Assembly (NCBI GenBank): GCA_016720545.1
Contig: JADKKK010000018.1
Coordinates: 1-64,000, forward strand
Origin: Myxococcales bacterium
GTDB lineage: Bacteria > Myxococcota_A > Polyangia > Polyangiales > Polyangiaceae
DNA: 64,000 nucleotides
Reading direction: 5' to 3'
The position numbers were made by a program, and so were the translations under genes. Shown in pieces: positions 51,408 to 60,509 of this stretch; position 1 is the stretch's first letter, and each line of letters starts with the position of its first letter. Under the pieces are notes generated by a model that was given only the letters and a program-made list of their open reading frames with translations, was not told where the DNA came from and ran no database searches.

Positions 51408-53063
51408 CTACTCATGGGAGTCCTCGAGGTCGACGCGAAAGAGCTGTTGGCCCATGCGGACGAGGTCTCCGTTGTGGAGCGCGCTCTCCTCGCGGACGGC
51501 CAGGAAGGTCCCGTTCGAGGAGCCGAGGTCGACGATGTGCACGGAAGAGCGCTTCCGCTCCGCCGCGGCAGGCAGCACGAGGAACGCCGCGTGACGCCGC
51601 GAGAGGAAAGGATCGTCCGTGAACACTACGTCTCCCGACTCCCGCCCGAGCACGGTCTCCACCTTCCGAATGTAGTACACGTCCCGAGTGACACCTTCCA
51701 CGGTGCGCTGGCTGAGGCGAGCGTATCGCGGTGCTGTGGGCGTACCGAAGAGCAACGTTCCGTGCTCCGAAGCCGCCCCGAGGCCACCCTCGGCGTCCCT
51801 CAGCGCCTCGAACCTTAGCACCTGTTGACCGATGAGGATCAAGTCTTGATCTTGGAGGGCGACGGCGACGTTGGTGTCCACGTTCGCCACGGCCGACGGC
51901 GGGGTCCCCAGAGGGAAGGGCGCGCGCTCGAGCTCGCCTACCGGGCGGCCCCGCGCGGCCGACACCCGAAGAAACAGGCCGTTGACGCTGTTCAGATCGC
52001 GGAGGAAGGCGCGCGTCCCGCGGAACACGACCCGCGCGTGCCTGGGAGACAGGTAGGGGTCGTCCGGGATCAGGATGTCGCCCTCGGTGCGACCGATGTC
52101 GACCTGTTCGGCGAGCGGGTAGCTGGCGCCCGCGGTGCCGTCTTTGGTGATGACGACCAGTTGTCCACGGGACTTGCTCCGCGAGCGCGCGCCGACACTC
52201 CGGCGACCGCTGTCTCGCTCCGTCGAGGGCTCGACGCTCGCCTCGCCGGCGTGCGGGGGCGCGTTGGAGAGCTCGACGGAGGGCTTGGCGAGCTCAAAAA
52301 CCGCGGGCTCGCGGGGAGGGGCGATGCCCGCGGGATCGGGCGCGGCGCGCGGTGGGCTCGACGGGCGCGCCCTCGAGGGGGCCGGCGGGCGGGGCGGCTC
52401 GGCGCTTGGCGCGGGCGGCTCGGCGCTTGGCGCGGGCGCTCCGGGCGCCTGTCCGAGCGACGCGCCGCAGTAGCGGCAAAAAAGGGAGCTCGCCTGGTTG
52501 GCGCCGCGGCAGCGCTGGCATACGACCGATGAGGGCGTCTCGGCGGCGGGGGCGGCCACGGCCACGACCGCGTGGGCCGCCACGGCCTGGGGCGCAGCGG
52601 CCTGGACGGGAGGCGCCGGTGGTGCGACGGCGGAGGGCGCCGGCGGCGGCCGGGGCGCCGGGGGCGGCCGAGACGCGGACAGGATGGGCGGAGGCGCGGG
52701 CGCGGCCGGGCGCGGTGCCTGAGGAGGCGGAGCCGCCGGGGCGGGCTGGGGGGCGACGTAGACGGGCTGGGGCGGCTGGGGAGCGACGTAGACGGGCTGC
52801 GGAGGCGGTGGGGGCTGCGGAGCGACGAACGCGGGCTGCGGCGCCGGCGCCCGCGCGCCGGCGCCCGGCGGTAGCGGCTGCCCACAATCCATGCAGTACC
52901 GATCGCCGACGGGGTTCACGGTGCCGCAGACCCCGCAGCGAGGCGGGCCTGGGCTCGCCTCGACGAGCGGCGTCGGAGGCGCCACCTTCGCGAGGCGGTT
53001 GCCACACTCTTCGCAAAATACGAGGTGTGCGGCGTTGTTACGACTGCAGAGGGAGCAGATCAC
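51408..53063 (-). CDS. Double-zinc-ribbon, two-FHA-domain protein
   Basis: 551 residues. It starts at a GTG (53063) with two zinc ribbons (CSLCSRNNAAHLVFCEECG and CGVCGTVNPVGDRYCMDCG). A long Pro/Ala/Gln linker (FVAPQPPPPPQPVYVAP style) holds a further CQRCRGANQASSLFCRYCG ribbon. Two FHA domains follow: IGRTEGDILIPDDPYLSPRH..NSVNGLFLRV and LGRESGDVVFTDDPFLSRRH..GSSNGTFLAV, both with the GR, SxxH and NG signature. It binds phosphothreonine targets. The frame stays open upstream to 53534 without protein character. Probably co-transcribed with the PP2C gene. Confidence 0.8.
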   Translation of the reverse strand: MICSLCSRNNAAHLVFCEECGNRLAKVAPPTPLVEASPGPPRCGVCGTVNPVGDRYCMDCGQPLPPGAGARAPAPQPAFVAPQPPPPPQPVYVAPQPPQPVYVAPQPAPAAPPPQAPRPAAPAPPPILSASRPPPAPRPPPAPSAVAPPAPPVQAAAPQAVAAHAVVAVAAPAAETPSSVVCQRCRGANQASSLFCRYCGASLGQAPGAPAPSAEPPAPSAEPPRPPAPSRARPSSPPRAAPDPAGIAPPREPAVFELAKPSVELSNAPPHAGEASVEPSTERDSGRRSVGARSRSKSRGQLVVITKDGTAGASYPLAEQVDIGRTEGDILIPDDPYLSPRHARVVFRGTRAFLRDLNSVNGLFLRVSAARGRPVGELERAPFPLGTPPSAVANVDTNVAVALQDQDLILIGQQVLRFEALRDAEGGLGAASEHGTLLFGTPTAPRYARLSQRTVEGVTRDVYYIRKVETVLGRESGDVVFTDDPFLSRRHAAFLVLPAAAERKRSSVHIVDLGSSNGTFLAVREESALHNGDLVRMGQQLFRVDLEDSHE

Positions 53064-53304
53064 GCGACAGGATGGGACAATATGCGACGCCCAAACGTCA
53101 AGCGCGGTCGACCCGAGCGGCACGTCTTTTTTTGTCAACGTCCCCGGCGAGTGGGACGCGAGTGCGACAAAAGCGCCGCGGGCGCGGTGCGCGCACGCCA
53201 CGCGCACGCCGCAGCCTGGCTGACGTGACGCGGTCCTGTTGACATGCGAGGCGCGCATTGCGTAAAGCAGCCCGCAGCCCACCGAGGCGGCGGAGAAAAG
53301 CGGC

Positions 53305-53715
53305 ATGGAGATCGTTCTCGACAAGCGTGCGGTACGGCAGATTCGGCTCTCGGCGCAGGACGCGATCGAAGAGGGCGACACCGAGACCCTGCGCGAAGAC
53401 ATACTCGAGGCCTTCACAGAGGAGCAGGTCGAGGAGATCGAGCGACGGCTCGACAGCGGGGACTTCTTCGAGTTCCTGACGGACATGCTCGACGAGTGGT
53501 CGGGCGACGACGTCGACGAGCTCTTCGAGCTCATCGACGCTCAGCTGGGCGACGTCGGCATCGACATCAAGTTCGACAAGAAGGCGTCGGTGGCCGTCGA
53601 TCCCGACGACAAGGACGAGGACGAAGACGACGAGTTCGACGACGAAGACGAGGACGAGGACGAGGACGAAGACGATCTCGACGCCGAAGAGTCCGAGGAC
53701 GAAGAGGAGAAGTAA
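53305..53715 (+). CDS. Small acidic protein, unknown function
   Basis: 136 residues. The N-terminal 90 are helical and acidic (QDAIEEGDTETLREDILEAF, FLTDMLDEWSGDDV); the last 45 are almost entirely Asp and Glu (DEDEDEDEDEDDLDAEE style). The tail may mimic DNA or bind basic proteins. A GGAG ribosome binding site precedes the ATG at 53305. A strong terminator follows 26 nt after the stop. I do not recognise the family. Confidence 0.75.
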   Translation: MEIVLDKRAVRQIRLSAQDAIEEGDTETLREDILEAFTEEQVEEIERRLDSGDFFEFLTDMLDEWSGDDVDELFELIDAQLGDVGIDIKFDKKASVAVDPDDKDEDEDDEFDDEDEDEDEDEDDLDAEESEDEEEK

Positions 53716-53741
53716 GCCTGCGCCGCGCGGCGCGAGCTCGG

Positions 53742-53777
53742 GGGGCGTCCGGGGGTTCCGGGCGCCCCGTCCTTTTT
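53742..53777 (+). terminator. Rho-independent terminator after the acidic protein gene
   Basis: GGGGCGTCCGG pairs with CCGGGCGCCCC (one T-G) around a GGGTT loop, followed by GTCCTTTTT. Confidence 0.85.
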
Positions 53778-53799
53778 GTGGCGCGCTCGCTCTCTGGGG

Positions 53800-54948
53800 C
53801 TACTCGGAGGCGCGCGGCGCGGAAGGCGGGGACGCAGTTGCTTCGCGCAGCAGGTACGAGTGGCACGCCTTCGGTGCGCGGCTGTCCTTTGGGCGCACGA
53901 TCTCTGGACATAGCGCGCTGGCGCACGGCACGAAGCGCGAGTCGCGCAGCTCGGACACGAGCGTTCTGAGGCGGTCGCAGGCCTCCGCTGGCTGACGGTC
54001 CTCGCGAAAGAGCCGGGCCTCGTTCCAGAGAGCGTCGTCGCGCAGCTCGGAGCTGCGAAAGTTGGCGTAGAGCTCGTGCAGCGTGCGGCGCGCCCCCTCG
54101 CGATCGCCGAGCTTCTCCTGCAGTCGCGCGACCCGCAGCTTGGCGGGCGTGTAGCGCGGGCGCTGATACGAACCGATGACGTCGGAGGTCTCGCGCTCCG
54201 CGAGGAGCCGCGTGAGCAGCGCGATCGCCTCCCGCGGGCGCCCGAGCGTTTCCTCGAGCTCGGCGGCGCGAAAGAGCGCGTCGTCCCAGTACGACCCGCG
54301 CGGGTAGGGGAAGCGATCGGCGTGGGCGATCAGCGCGTCACGACGAGCCGGCAGGCCCTCGGTGCGGAGCGCGCGCTCGTAGGCGATCCGTTGCCCGAGC
54401 GGGGTGCCCTCGGGCACCTTCGCCGCGAGCCCCTCCACGGTGGCCCGGGCCCCCGCCTCACCCGACGATTCTTCTTTGAATCGAATGACTTGCGCGAACG
54501 CGGAGAGCGCCAGAGGGCTCTCCGGATGGCGAGGGAGGAACGCCTCGAGCTCGGCTCGCCCGCGCTCGACGGCGCCCGTGCGGAGGCGGAGGCGCGCCGC
54601 CTTGTATTCGGCCTCCGCCGAGACGTCGGTGGGGGGCGAGGCCTTCGCGAGCGCGTCGAGCTCCGTGAGCGCGCGCGCCACCTCGCCGGCGCGCGCTCGC
54701 TCGACGGCGGCGAAGAGCGCGGCGTGCTGCTTGCCCCGCGCCGCGTTCGTCGCGGTGCCCGCGCGGGCGTAGGCGTCTGCGGCCTCGGCGAAGCGCCCCG
54801 CCGACGACGCGCGGTGGGCCTCCGCGAGCGCGCGTTCGTAGTCTCCGGCGCGCGCCCCGCCGCAGGCTGCGAGCGCGCCGAGCGCGAACGCGGCGAGCCC
54901 CGCCCTCGCCCTCGCCCTCGCCCTCGCCCCTCGCCTCGCGCCGCTCAC
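53800..54948 (-). CDS. Tetratricopeptide-type lipoprotein
   Basis: 382 residues from a GTG at 54948 overlapping the ltaE stop (GTGA). An unusually Arg/Ala-rich n-region made by hexanucleotide repeats (RARARARARAG) leads to a lipobox, GALAACGG. The mature part has TPR-like helix pairs (YERALAEAHRASSAGRFAEAADAYARAG, RAAELEETLGRPREAIALL, KLRVARLQEKLGDREGARRTL). Likely outer-membrane-associated scaffold. The end holds four or so Cys (CASALCPEIV, ACHSYLL). Confidence 0.7.
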   Translation of the reverse strand: MSGARRGARARARARAGLAAFALGALAACGGARAGDYERALAEAHRASSAGRFAEAADAYARAGTATNAARGKQHAALFAAVERARAGEVARALTELDALAKASPPTDVSAEAEYKAARLRLRTGAVERGRAELEAFLPRHPESPLALSAFAQVIRFKEESSGEAGARATVEGLAAKVPEGTPLGQRIAYERALRTEGLPARRDALIAHADRFPYPRGSYWDDALFRAAELEETLGRPREAIALLTRLLAERETSDVIGSYQRPRYTPAKLRVARLQEKLGDREGARRTLHELYANFRSSELRDDALWNEARLFREDRQPAEACDRLRTLVSELRDSRFVPCASALCPEIVRPKDSRAPKACHSYLLREATASPPSAPRASE

Positions 54949-55985
54949 GCGCGCTCCGAGCACGCGTCCGCGGCGCGGGCGAGCGCGGTCGCCGCGCGAC
55001 GGACCTGGTCGGCGCCCACGTCGAGGTGGGTGACGGCGCGGAGCGTGTGGGGCCCGGAGGCGGCGACGAGCACGCCGTGCTCTCGGACGCGCTGGGCGAC
55101 GCTCGCCGCCGCGAGCGCGCCGGTGTGCAGCTGGACGATGTTCGTCTCGGGCGTAGAGGGCGACAAGCTCGAGCCCGCCTCGCGGACGAGCTCCGCGAGC
55201 AGCGTCGCGTGCTCGTGGTCGATCGACAGCCGCGGGCGGTGGTTCGCCAGCGCGTGGCGTGCGCCGGCCGCGAGGATTCCCACCTGGCGCATGCCGCCGC
55301 CCCAGCGTTTGCGCGTGCGCCGCGCCTCCACGAGGAGGTCGCGCGGCCCCGCGAGGGCGCTGCCGACCGGTGCGCCCAGCCCCTTCGAGAAGCACACGCT
55401 GACGGTGTCGAATGGGGCGGCGAGCTCGGCCACCCCGAGCCCGGACCGCGCCGAGGCGTTCCACAGGCGCGCGCCGTCGAGGTGCAGCCGGAGCCCGAGC
55501 GCCCGGGCCCGGACCGTAACGCGCAGCACGTCGGCCTGCGGGAACACCTTGCCGCCCGCGCGGTTGTGCGTGTTCTCCAGGCACACGAGCGACGACCGCG
55601 GGCAGTAATACGCGTCCGTTGCGTGCACCCGCTCGGCGAGGTCGTCGGGGCCGAACAGCCCGCCGCGCCCCGCCACCGCGAGCTGCACACCCGAGAGCGC
55701 GGGCGCGGCCCCGCTCTCGTAGAAGGCCACGTGGGCGCCCTCGCCGACGATGACCTCGTCGCCCGGGCGGGTGAGCAGCGAGATGGCGAGCTGGTTGCCG
55801 AGGGTGCCGGAGGAGACGAAGAGGGCCGCCTCCTTGCCGAGCAGCTCCGCGACCTCGCGCTCGAGCGCGTGGACGGTGGGGTCCTCCCCGTAGACGTCGT
55901 CGCCGACCTCGGCCTCGGCCATCGCCAGGCGCATCGCGGCGGTGGGCCGCGTGACCGTGTCGCTGCGAAGATCGATGAGCGTCAC
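54945..55985 (-). CDS. ltaE: Low-specificity L-threonine aldolase
   Basis: 346 residues. PLP-dependent fold type I. N-terminal LIDLRSDTVTRPT, VYGEDPTVHALE and SSGTLGNQL are the family's first block; the PLP lysine lies in VCFSKGLGAPVGSAL (about residue 195). Cleaves threonine and allo-threonine to glycine and acetaldehyde. The GTG at 55985 is chosen; the frame runs further to 56822 without protein character. Divergent from the GntR gene. Confidence 0.9.
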   Translation of the reverse strand: MTLIDLRSDTVTRPTAAMRLAMAEAEVGDDVYGEDPTVHALEREVAELLGKEAALFVSSGTLGNQLAISLLTRPGDEVIVGEGAHVAFYESGAAPALSGVQLAVAGRGGLFGPDDLAERVHATDAYYCPRSSLVCLENTHNRAGGKVFPQADVLRVTVRARALGLRLHLDGARLWNASARSGLGVAELAAPFDTVSVCFSKGLGAPVGSALAGPRDLLVEARRTRKRWGGGMRQVGILAAGARHALANHRPRLSIDHEHATLLAELVREAGSSLSPSTPETNIVQLHTGALAAASVAQRVREHGVLVAASGPHTLRAVTHLDVGADQVRRAATALARAADACSERA

Positions 55986-56130
55986 CCCGGCGAGGGTAGT
56001 GCACGGCGCATCGATTCGCGACGCCCAATTCGCAGTGCCACGGGCCTCGCGCGGGGGCGCCTGCGCCGGGCACGGAAAAGCAGTTCGCGAGGTGCGAAAG
56101 TTCTTGCGCACTCGGCGTGCGGTGGCTAAC

Positions 56131-56141
56131 TGGTTGAACCA
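56131..56141. promoter_or_regulatory. FadR-type operator just upstream of the GntR gene
   Basis: TGGTTGAACCA fits the FadR/FCD-GntR consensus TNGTNNNACNA and is a perfect palindrome around the central G. It ends 6 nt before the ATG at 56148, so the repressor could block its own translation start or an overlapping promoter. Confidence 0.55.
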
Positions 56142-56147
56142 ACAGCC

Positions 56148-56990
56148 ATGCCGCGAGCCCGTCCTCCCGCCCGCCCCGTCTTGCCCTCTCGCCCCGCGCG
56201 CGACGCCCAGCCCGAAGACCTCGGCGCCCTCGGCGGGCTCGTCCCGATCGCGCGCTCCAGCGTCGTCGACGCCGTCGCCGAGCAGCTCCAGGCGGAGATC
56301 CTCGCCGGCCGGCTGGCCGCGGGCGCTCGCCTGCCGTCGGAGCGCGAGCTCGCCCTCGCGCTCGGCGTGAACCGCCTCACCTTGCGCGCGGCGCTGGCCC
56401 GGCTCGAGGCGCTCGGCCTCGTGACGACCCGGCATGGCGCTGGCACCTTGGTCACGTCCTGGCGCGAGCGCGCGGGCCTCGACACCCTGCCAAGCCTCAT
56501 AGGCTCCCTTTCCCCGGGGGATCCCCAGTGGCGCAAGCTCGTGAAGGACGTCCTCGAGGTGCGTCGGGTCCTCGCGGCCGAGGCGGTCGCGCTGGCGGCC
56601 GTGCGGTACACCGAGGGCGACCTCGCCGAGCTCCGCCGCATCCGCGACGACCAGACCACGCGCCTCCACGACGCATTGTCCTACGCGCGCGGCGACATGG
56701 CGTTCCAGCGCGTGCTGGTGCGCGCCGCCGGGAACGTGGGCTTCGAGCTCGTGCTCAACTCGTTCGCCCGGTTCCCGGACGAGCACCCGGAGCTCGTCGC
56801 GAAGCTCTACGACCGCCGCCACGAGGCCGTCGACCTTTACGATGCGATGCTCGCGCTCCTCACCACGCGCGACCCCGAGCTGGCGCGAACGTCAGTACGC
56901 AGCGCCCTCGAGGCGATGGACGCCGCTTGGTTGGATCGCCACGCCCCCGAGACCCCTGCCAAGGCCTCGAAAGGAAGGAAGAAGCCATGA
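56148..56990 (+). CDS. GntR-family transcriptional regulator (FadR/FCD type)
   Basis: 280 residues. After a 35-residue Pro/Arg-rich N-terminus, a winged helix spans about 45-105 (AILAGRLAAGARLPSERELA, VNRLTLRAALARLEALGLV, RHGAGTLV). The C-terminal 160 are helical, FCD-like (EVRRVLAAEAVALAAVRY, DMAFQRVLVRAAGN, LYDAMLALLTTRDPELA). It likely senses an organic acid or fatty-acid-like ligand and regulates the following two genes and itself through the palindrome just before its start. Its stop overlaps the next gene's start (ATGA). Confidence 0.85.
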   Translation: MPRARPPARPVLPSRPARDAQPEDLGALGGLVPIARSSVVDAVAEQLQAEILAGRLAAGARLPSERELALALGVNRLTLRAALARLEALGLVTTRHGAGTLVTSWRERAGLDTLPSLIGSLSPGDPQWRKLVKDVLEVRRVLAAEAVALAAVRYTEGDLAELRRIRDDQTTRLHDALSYARGDMAFQRVLVRAAGNVGFELVLNSFARFPDEHPELVAKLYDRRHEAVDLYDAMLALLTTRDPELARTSVRSALEAMDAAWLDRHAPETPAKASKGRKKP

Positions 56991-57589
56991 ACGCCAGCTC
57001 CGCGATGGTCACGCCCGGGGGCTCGCGAGAGCCCGCCGCCGCCCCCCCGCTCACGCGGTTCGAGGCGCAGTGGTTCGCGTGGATTTGCGCCGCCCTGTTC
57101 CCCGAGCCCCCCCGCGGGCCGTACCCGGTGGCGATCACGTCGCTCGAGCCCGCTCGGTTCTATGCGCGCCTCTGCGCGGAGGCGCGGTTCGACCATCACC
57201 TCACGCTTCGTGCCGCGCTCTGGGTTGTGGCGCTCGTGGCCCCGGTTGTGGTGCTCGGGCGCCTCCGCACCTTCGGTGGCCTCACGGTCGAGGAGCGCGA
57301 GGCCGTCCTGCTCGGCATGGTTCGGAGCCCGCACTACCTCCTCCGGCAGCTCGCCTTCCTCATGAAGGCCCAGGCGGGGCAGGTCTATTGCTCCCACGAA
57401 GGGGTCCGGCGCCGCCTCACCGAGTCACACCACCGGCCTCGCGCGGCGAGCGTCGAAGGCCTCGTCACGCTCCGCAGGAGCGCGGAAGCCACGTCCATCG
57501 CCACGTCCATCGCCACGTCCATCGCCACGTCCACGACCTCCACCGACTCCGCGGAGCACCCTCATGATCGCGACGAGCACGCCGCCTGA
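56987..57589 (+). CDS. Small subunit-like protein preceding a GMC oxidoreductase
   Basis: 200 residues. It begins MNASSAMVTPGG and has one strong hydrophobic stretch (LWVVALVAPVVVLGRL, about 80). The helical body (EAQWFAWICAALFPE, AVLLGMVRSPHYLLRQLAFLM) is reminiscent of small partner subunits of GMC dehydrogenases, but I see no firm motif. The end contains SIAT repeats and a His/Asp tail (EHPHDRDEHAA). AAGGAAGG lies near the ATG at 56987. It overlaps both neighbours, so the three genes form one operon. Confidence 0.6.
   Translation: MNASSAMVTPGGSREPAAAPPLTRFEAQWFAWICAALFPEPPRGPYPVAITSLEPARFYARLCAEARFDHHLTLRAALWVVALVAPVVVLGRLRTFGGLTVEEREAVLLGMVRSPHYLLRQLAFLMKAQAGQVYCSHEGVRRRLTESHHRPRAASVEGLVTLRRSAEATSIATSIATSIATSTTSTDSAEHPHDRDEHAA
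57488..57535 (+). repeat. 12-bp tandem repeat in the small-subunit gene
   Basis: GCCACGTCCATC is repeated about 3.9 times without frame change and encodes Ser-Ile-Ala-Thr repeats just before the GMC start. Confidence 0.85.
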
Positions 57590-59123
57590 CACCTTCCCGG
57601 ACGAGGGACACGACTCCCAGGTCGTCGACGGCGACTCGCGTCGTCGCGATTTTGCTGATGATTTCGACTTCGTGGTCGTCGGCACCGGCGCGGCGGGCGC
57701 CGTGGCCGCGCACGCCCTCGCCGAGCGCGGGTTCTCGGTGGGCCTCGCGGAAGAGGGCCCGTGGATCCGCACGCGAGAGGTGCAGCGCGACGTGGACCAC
57801 GTCTTCACGCGCGCCGTCCGCGACCGCGGGATGCAGGTCGCTCAGGGGCGCACGATCATCCCGGTGCTCCAGGGGCGCGCGGTGGGCGGCAGCACGCTCA
57901 TCAACTCGGCCATCGCGTGGCGCATCCCCGGCGACGTGCTCGACGAGTGGTCCAAGGACTTCGGGGTCTCCATCACCGAGGAGGAGCTCGCTCCCCATTT
58001 CGACGCCCTCGAGCGCGATCTGTCGGTCCGCTCCGTGCCGGACGAGGTGCTCGGCGAGAACAACCGGCTCTTCCTCGAGGCGTGCAAGAAGCGGGGCTAC
58101 GCCGCGGCCCCCATGCGGCGCTACGACGCGGGCTGCGAGGGCTCGGGCCGCTGCCTGCAGGGGTGCCCGAAAGGGAGAAAGCAGGGCATGAGCGTCACGT
58201 ACGTGCCCTGGGCGCTGCGCCTCGGCGCGCGGATCCACACCTCCTGCAAGGTCGAGCGCGTCGAGCTCCGAGGCGGTCGGGCCGTTGGCGTGGTCGGGCG
58301 GGCGGCGGGCGGCGGCCGGGTGCACCTCCGCGCGCGGCTGGGCGTGCTCGTCGCGGCGAGCACGGTGCAGACCCCCAACATCCTCCACCGGTCCGGCGTG
58401 CGCGCCCGGGCGCTCGGGCGGCACTTCCAGGCGCACCCAGGCGTAGGCCTCGGCGGGCTCTTCGACCGGCCCATTCACATGAGCTTCGGTGCTACGCAAG
58501 GCGCGGAGAGCATTCACTTTCGAAGCACCGACCGCTTCAAGCTCGAGACCATCTCGATGCCGCCCGAGCTGGCGGCCGCGCGCATGCCTGGCGTGGGCCT
58601 CGATCTCATGCAGCGCCTCGATCGGCTCGACGACATCGCCGTGTGGGTGGCGCAGTTCCGCGCGCGCGCCCAGGGCCGCATCTCGCGGGACCTGTTCGGC
58701 AACGACAGCATCTCCTACACCCCCACCGAGGAGGACGTGCGCGTCGTTCGGAAGGCGCTCGCCACCATCGCTGACCTCCTCTTCGACGCGGGCGCGCGCG
58801 AGGTGTGGCCGGGCATCCACGGGGTGCCGTTCACCCTGCGCGGCCACGACGACGTCCGGTTTCTCCGCGAGGGGCCCCTCGACCCGCGCGCGTACTCGTT
58901 CATCGCGACCCACCTCTTCGGCGCCGCCCGCATGGGCCCGAACCCAACGACCTCTGTCGTCGACGCCGACTTTGGCGTGCACGGCACCTCGAGCTTCTGG
59001 GTCGTCGACTCAAGCGTATTCCCCACGAACCTGGGCGTAAACCCGCAGCACAGCATCATGGCCCTGAGCCGCCTGTGCGCGGTCCGAGTGGCCGAACGCG
59101 CGCGGCGCAGCGACGCGGCCTGA
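57564..59123 (+). CDS. GMC-family FAD oxidoreductase
   Basis: 519 residues. FAD motif VVGTGAAGAVAAHALAERG, GGSTLINSAIAWR in the substrate/FAD region, a Cys cluster CEGSGRCLQGCPKGRKQ (about 190-206), and the C-terminal GMC block TNLGVNPQHSIMALSRL with the active-site His. No signal peptide. Oxidises an alcohol or similar substrate, probably passing electrons to the small subunit-like partner. It starts inside the preceding gene (26-nt overlap). Confidence 0.85.
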   Translation: MIATSTPPDTFPDEGHDSQVVDGDSRRRDFADDFDFVVVGTGAAGAVAAHALAERGFSVGLAEEGPWIRTREVQRDVDHVFTRAVRDRGMQVAQGRTIIPVLQGRAVGGSTLINSAIAWRIPGDVLDEWSKDFGVSITEEELAPHFDALERDLSVRSVPDEVLGENNRLFLEACKKRGYAAAPMRRYDAGCEGSGRCLQGCPKGRKQGMSVTYVPWALRLGARIHTSCKVERVELRGGRAVGVVGRAAGGGRVHLRARLGVLVAASTVQTPNILHRSGVRARALGRHFQAHPGVGLGGLFDRPIHMSFGATQGAESIHFRSTDRFKLETISMPPELAAARMPGVGLDLMQRLDRLDDIAVWVAQFRARAQGRISRDLFGNDSISYTPTEEDVRVVRKALATIADLLFDAGAREVWPGIHGVPFTLRGHDDVRFLREGPLDPRAYSFIATHLFGAARMGPNPTTSVVDADFGVHGTSSFWVVDSSVFPTNLGVNPQHSIMALSRLCAVRVAERARRSDAA

Positions 59124-59336
59124 GACCCGGCCGTTCGGCGCCCGGTCGAACCTTGTGTCCCACCTCCCGCCGAGCGCTCGCTGCGGCAGATGGCCTCGTC
59201 GCTGCGCTCCTAGAGCACTGCCATGAGGCGGCTTCCGGTGCTCGCTCGTACGCTCCGGGCGCGGTCTCGGCGCGAGTCGGGCGCCCGCCTCGCGTCGGTC
59301 TCGAGGGAAGCTGACACACGCATTCGATCGGGCGCC

Positions 59337-59945
59337 CTACTGAAGGCGAACCGGCTTCACCTCGACGTCGAACTCTCCCTCCACCGCGGACACCTTGCCG
59401 GACAGGCTGCTGTTGACCGGGGCGTGCGCGCGCACTGAGAACCGCCCCACCACGCGGTCGGTGGCCGCGTACTCCACCACCACCACGCAGTCGCGGAGCG
59501 TTGGGGTGAACCCGAAGAAGGCGCCAGGCGACAGCACGGCGCCGGCCGACGCTGGCGTGTCGCCGGCGGCGGTGGGGGTGCAGTCGAACGTGCCGCGCAC
59601 GAAGGGCTCCATCAGCGTGACGCCGGCGCTGCGGATCGAGTCGCCCATCCGCGGGCTCTCGTCGGCGCTGATCGAGATGAACGACGTCGTCGCGCCGTCG
59701 CGCGTCACCTCGAACCTCGAGCCGACCGGGGGGCCGAGCCCAACGGGCTTGCCATCGACCGACATCGCGAAGCGCAGGTTCCGGGGCGGCGGGACCTCGC
59801 CGACGCCCCCGGGGTCTTCGGCGACCGCGCCACCACAGGCCGCGCAGAGGAGGGCGCAGGCGAGGAGCGCCGCGAGCGAGGGGCGACGCGAGGACGAGAT
59901 CAGCGAGGCGTTCGGGGCGAGTGACAGCGCTGGGGAAGAGCTCAT
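59337..59945 (-). CDS. Hypothetical lipoprotein
   Basis: 202 residues from the ATG at 59945. The signal has a long Ser-rich n-region, then LLACALLCAACGG with the lipidated Cys. The mature domain is beta-rich (SRFEVTRDGATTSFISIS, VVVVEYAATDRVVGRFSV). No family recognised. GAGGG precedes the start. Confidence 0.65.
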   Translation of the reverse strand: MSSSPALSLAPNASLISSSRRPSLAALLACALLCAACGGAVAEDPGGVGEVPPPRNLRFAMSVDGKPVGLGPPVGSRFEVTRDGATTSFISISADESPRMGDSIRSAGVTLMEPFVRGTFDCTPTAAGDTPASAGAVLSPGAFFGFTPTLRDCVVVVEYAATDRVVGRFSVRAHAPVNSSLSGKVSAVEGEFDVEVKPVRLQ

Positions 59946-60134
59946 GCCCTCGCCTTTAGCAAGCAGGGGGCCATCACGAATTTCCCGAAAAATCTGGGAC
60001 ATCGCGCGAAATCCTCGCCCCGTGTGCCGCGCGTGCCGCGTGCCATGGCGTGCCACAAGCCTGTGGCAGTGCCGGTCCGCGCCGAAACTACTTGACGAGC
60101 CGGTCCGCGCCGGGTACTCCCACGGCCTCTTTCA

Positions 60135-60206
<72 letters not shown>

Positions 60207-60509
60207 CTTCGGCGATCTCGCAGAACGGCATGGGCAGCGCGCCGCGAGCTCGGCGCGCCGCGACGTCGACCGCCCGGAGCTCGCGGAGGCCTGCTCCGGC
60301 GTGACGTTCGCCCTCAGGAGGAGGAGAGGCCAGGCCCGACCTCGTGGTGGTGGCGCCGTCTCCAGCGCCGTGAGCGTGCTCCTATGTGCGGTCTCGAGCA
60401 GCCGAGACACCGCGTGCGGGAGCGCCCGCGCCCTGGGCCCGCGTGACACCTGAAGCGCCCGCGGCCCGCCGCCTCTTTCGCGCAGCCGGCCCTCGGGTAC
60501 GCTCGGCCG
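60207..60509. other. 303-nt gap without a gene
   Basis: After the tRNA there is only a GC-rich inverted repeat, GCGCGCCG/CGGCGCGC near 60237-60258, without a T-run. Confidence 0.5.

Noticed and set aside
60237..60258. GC hairpin after tRNA-Thr as its terminator
   Set aside because: No T-run and 30 nt away.
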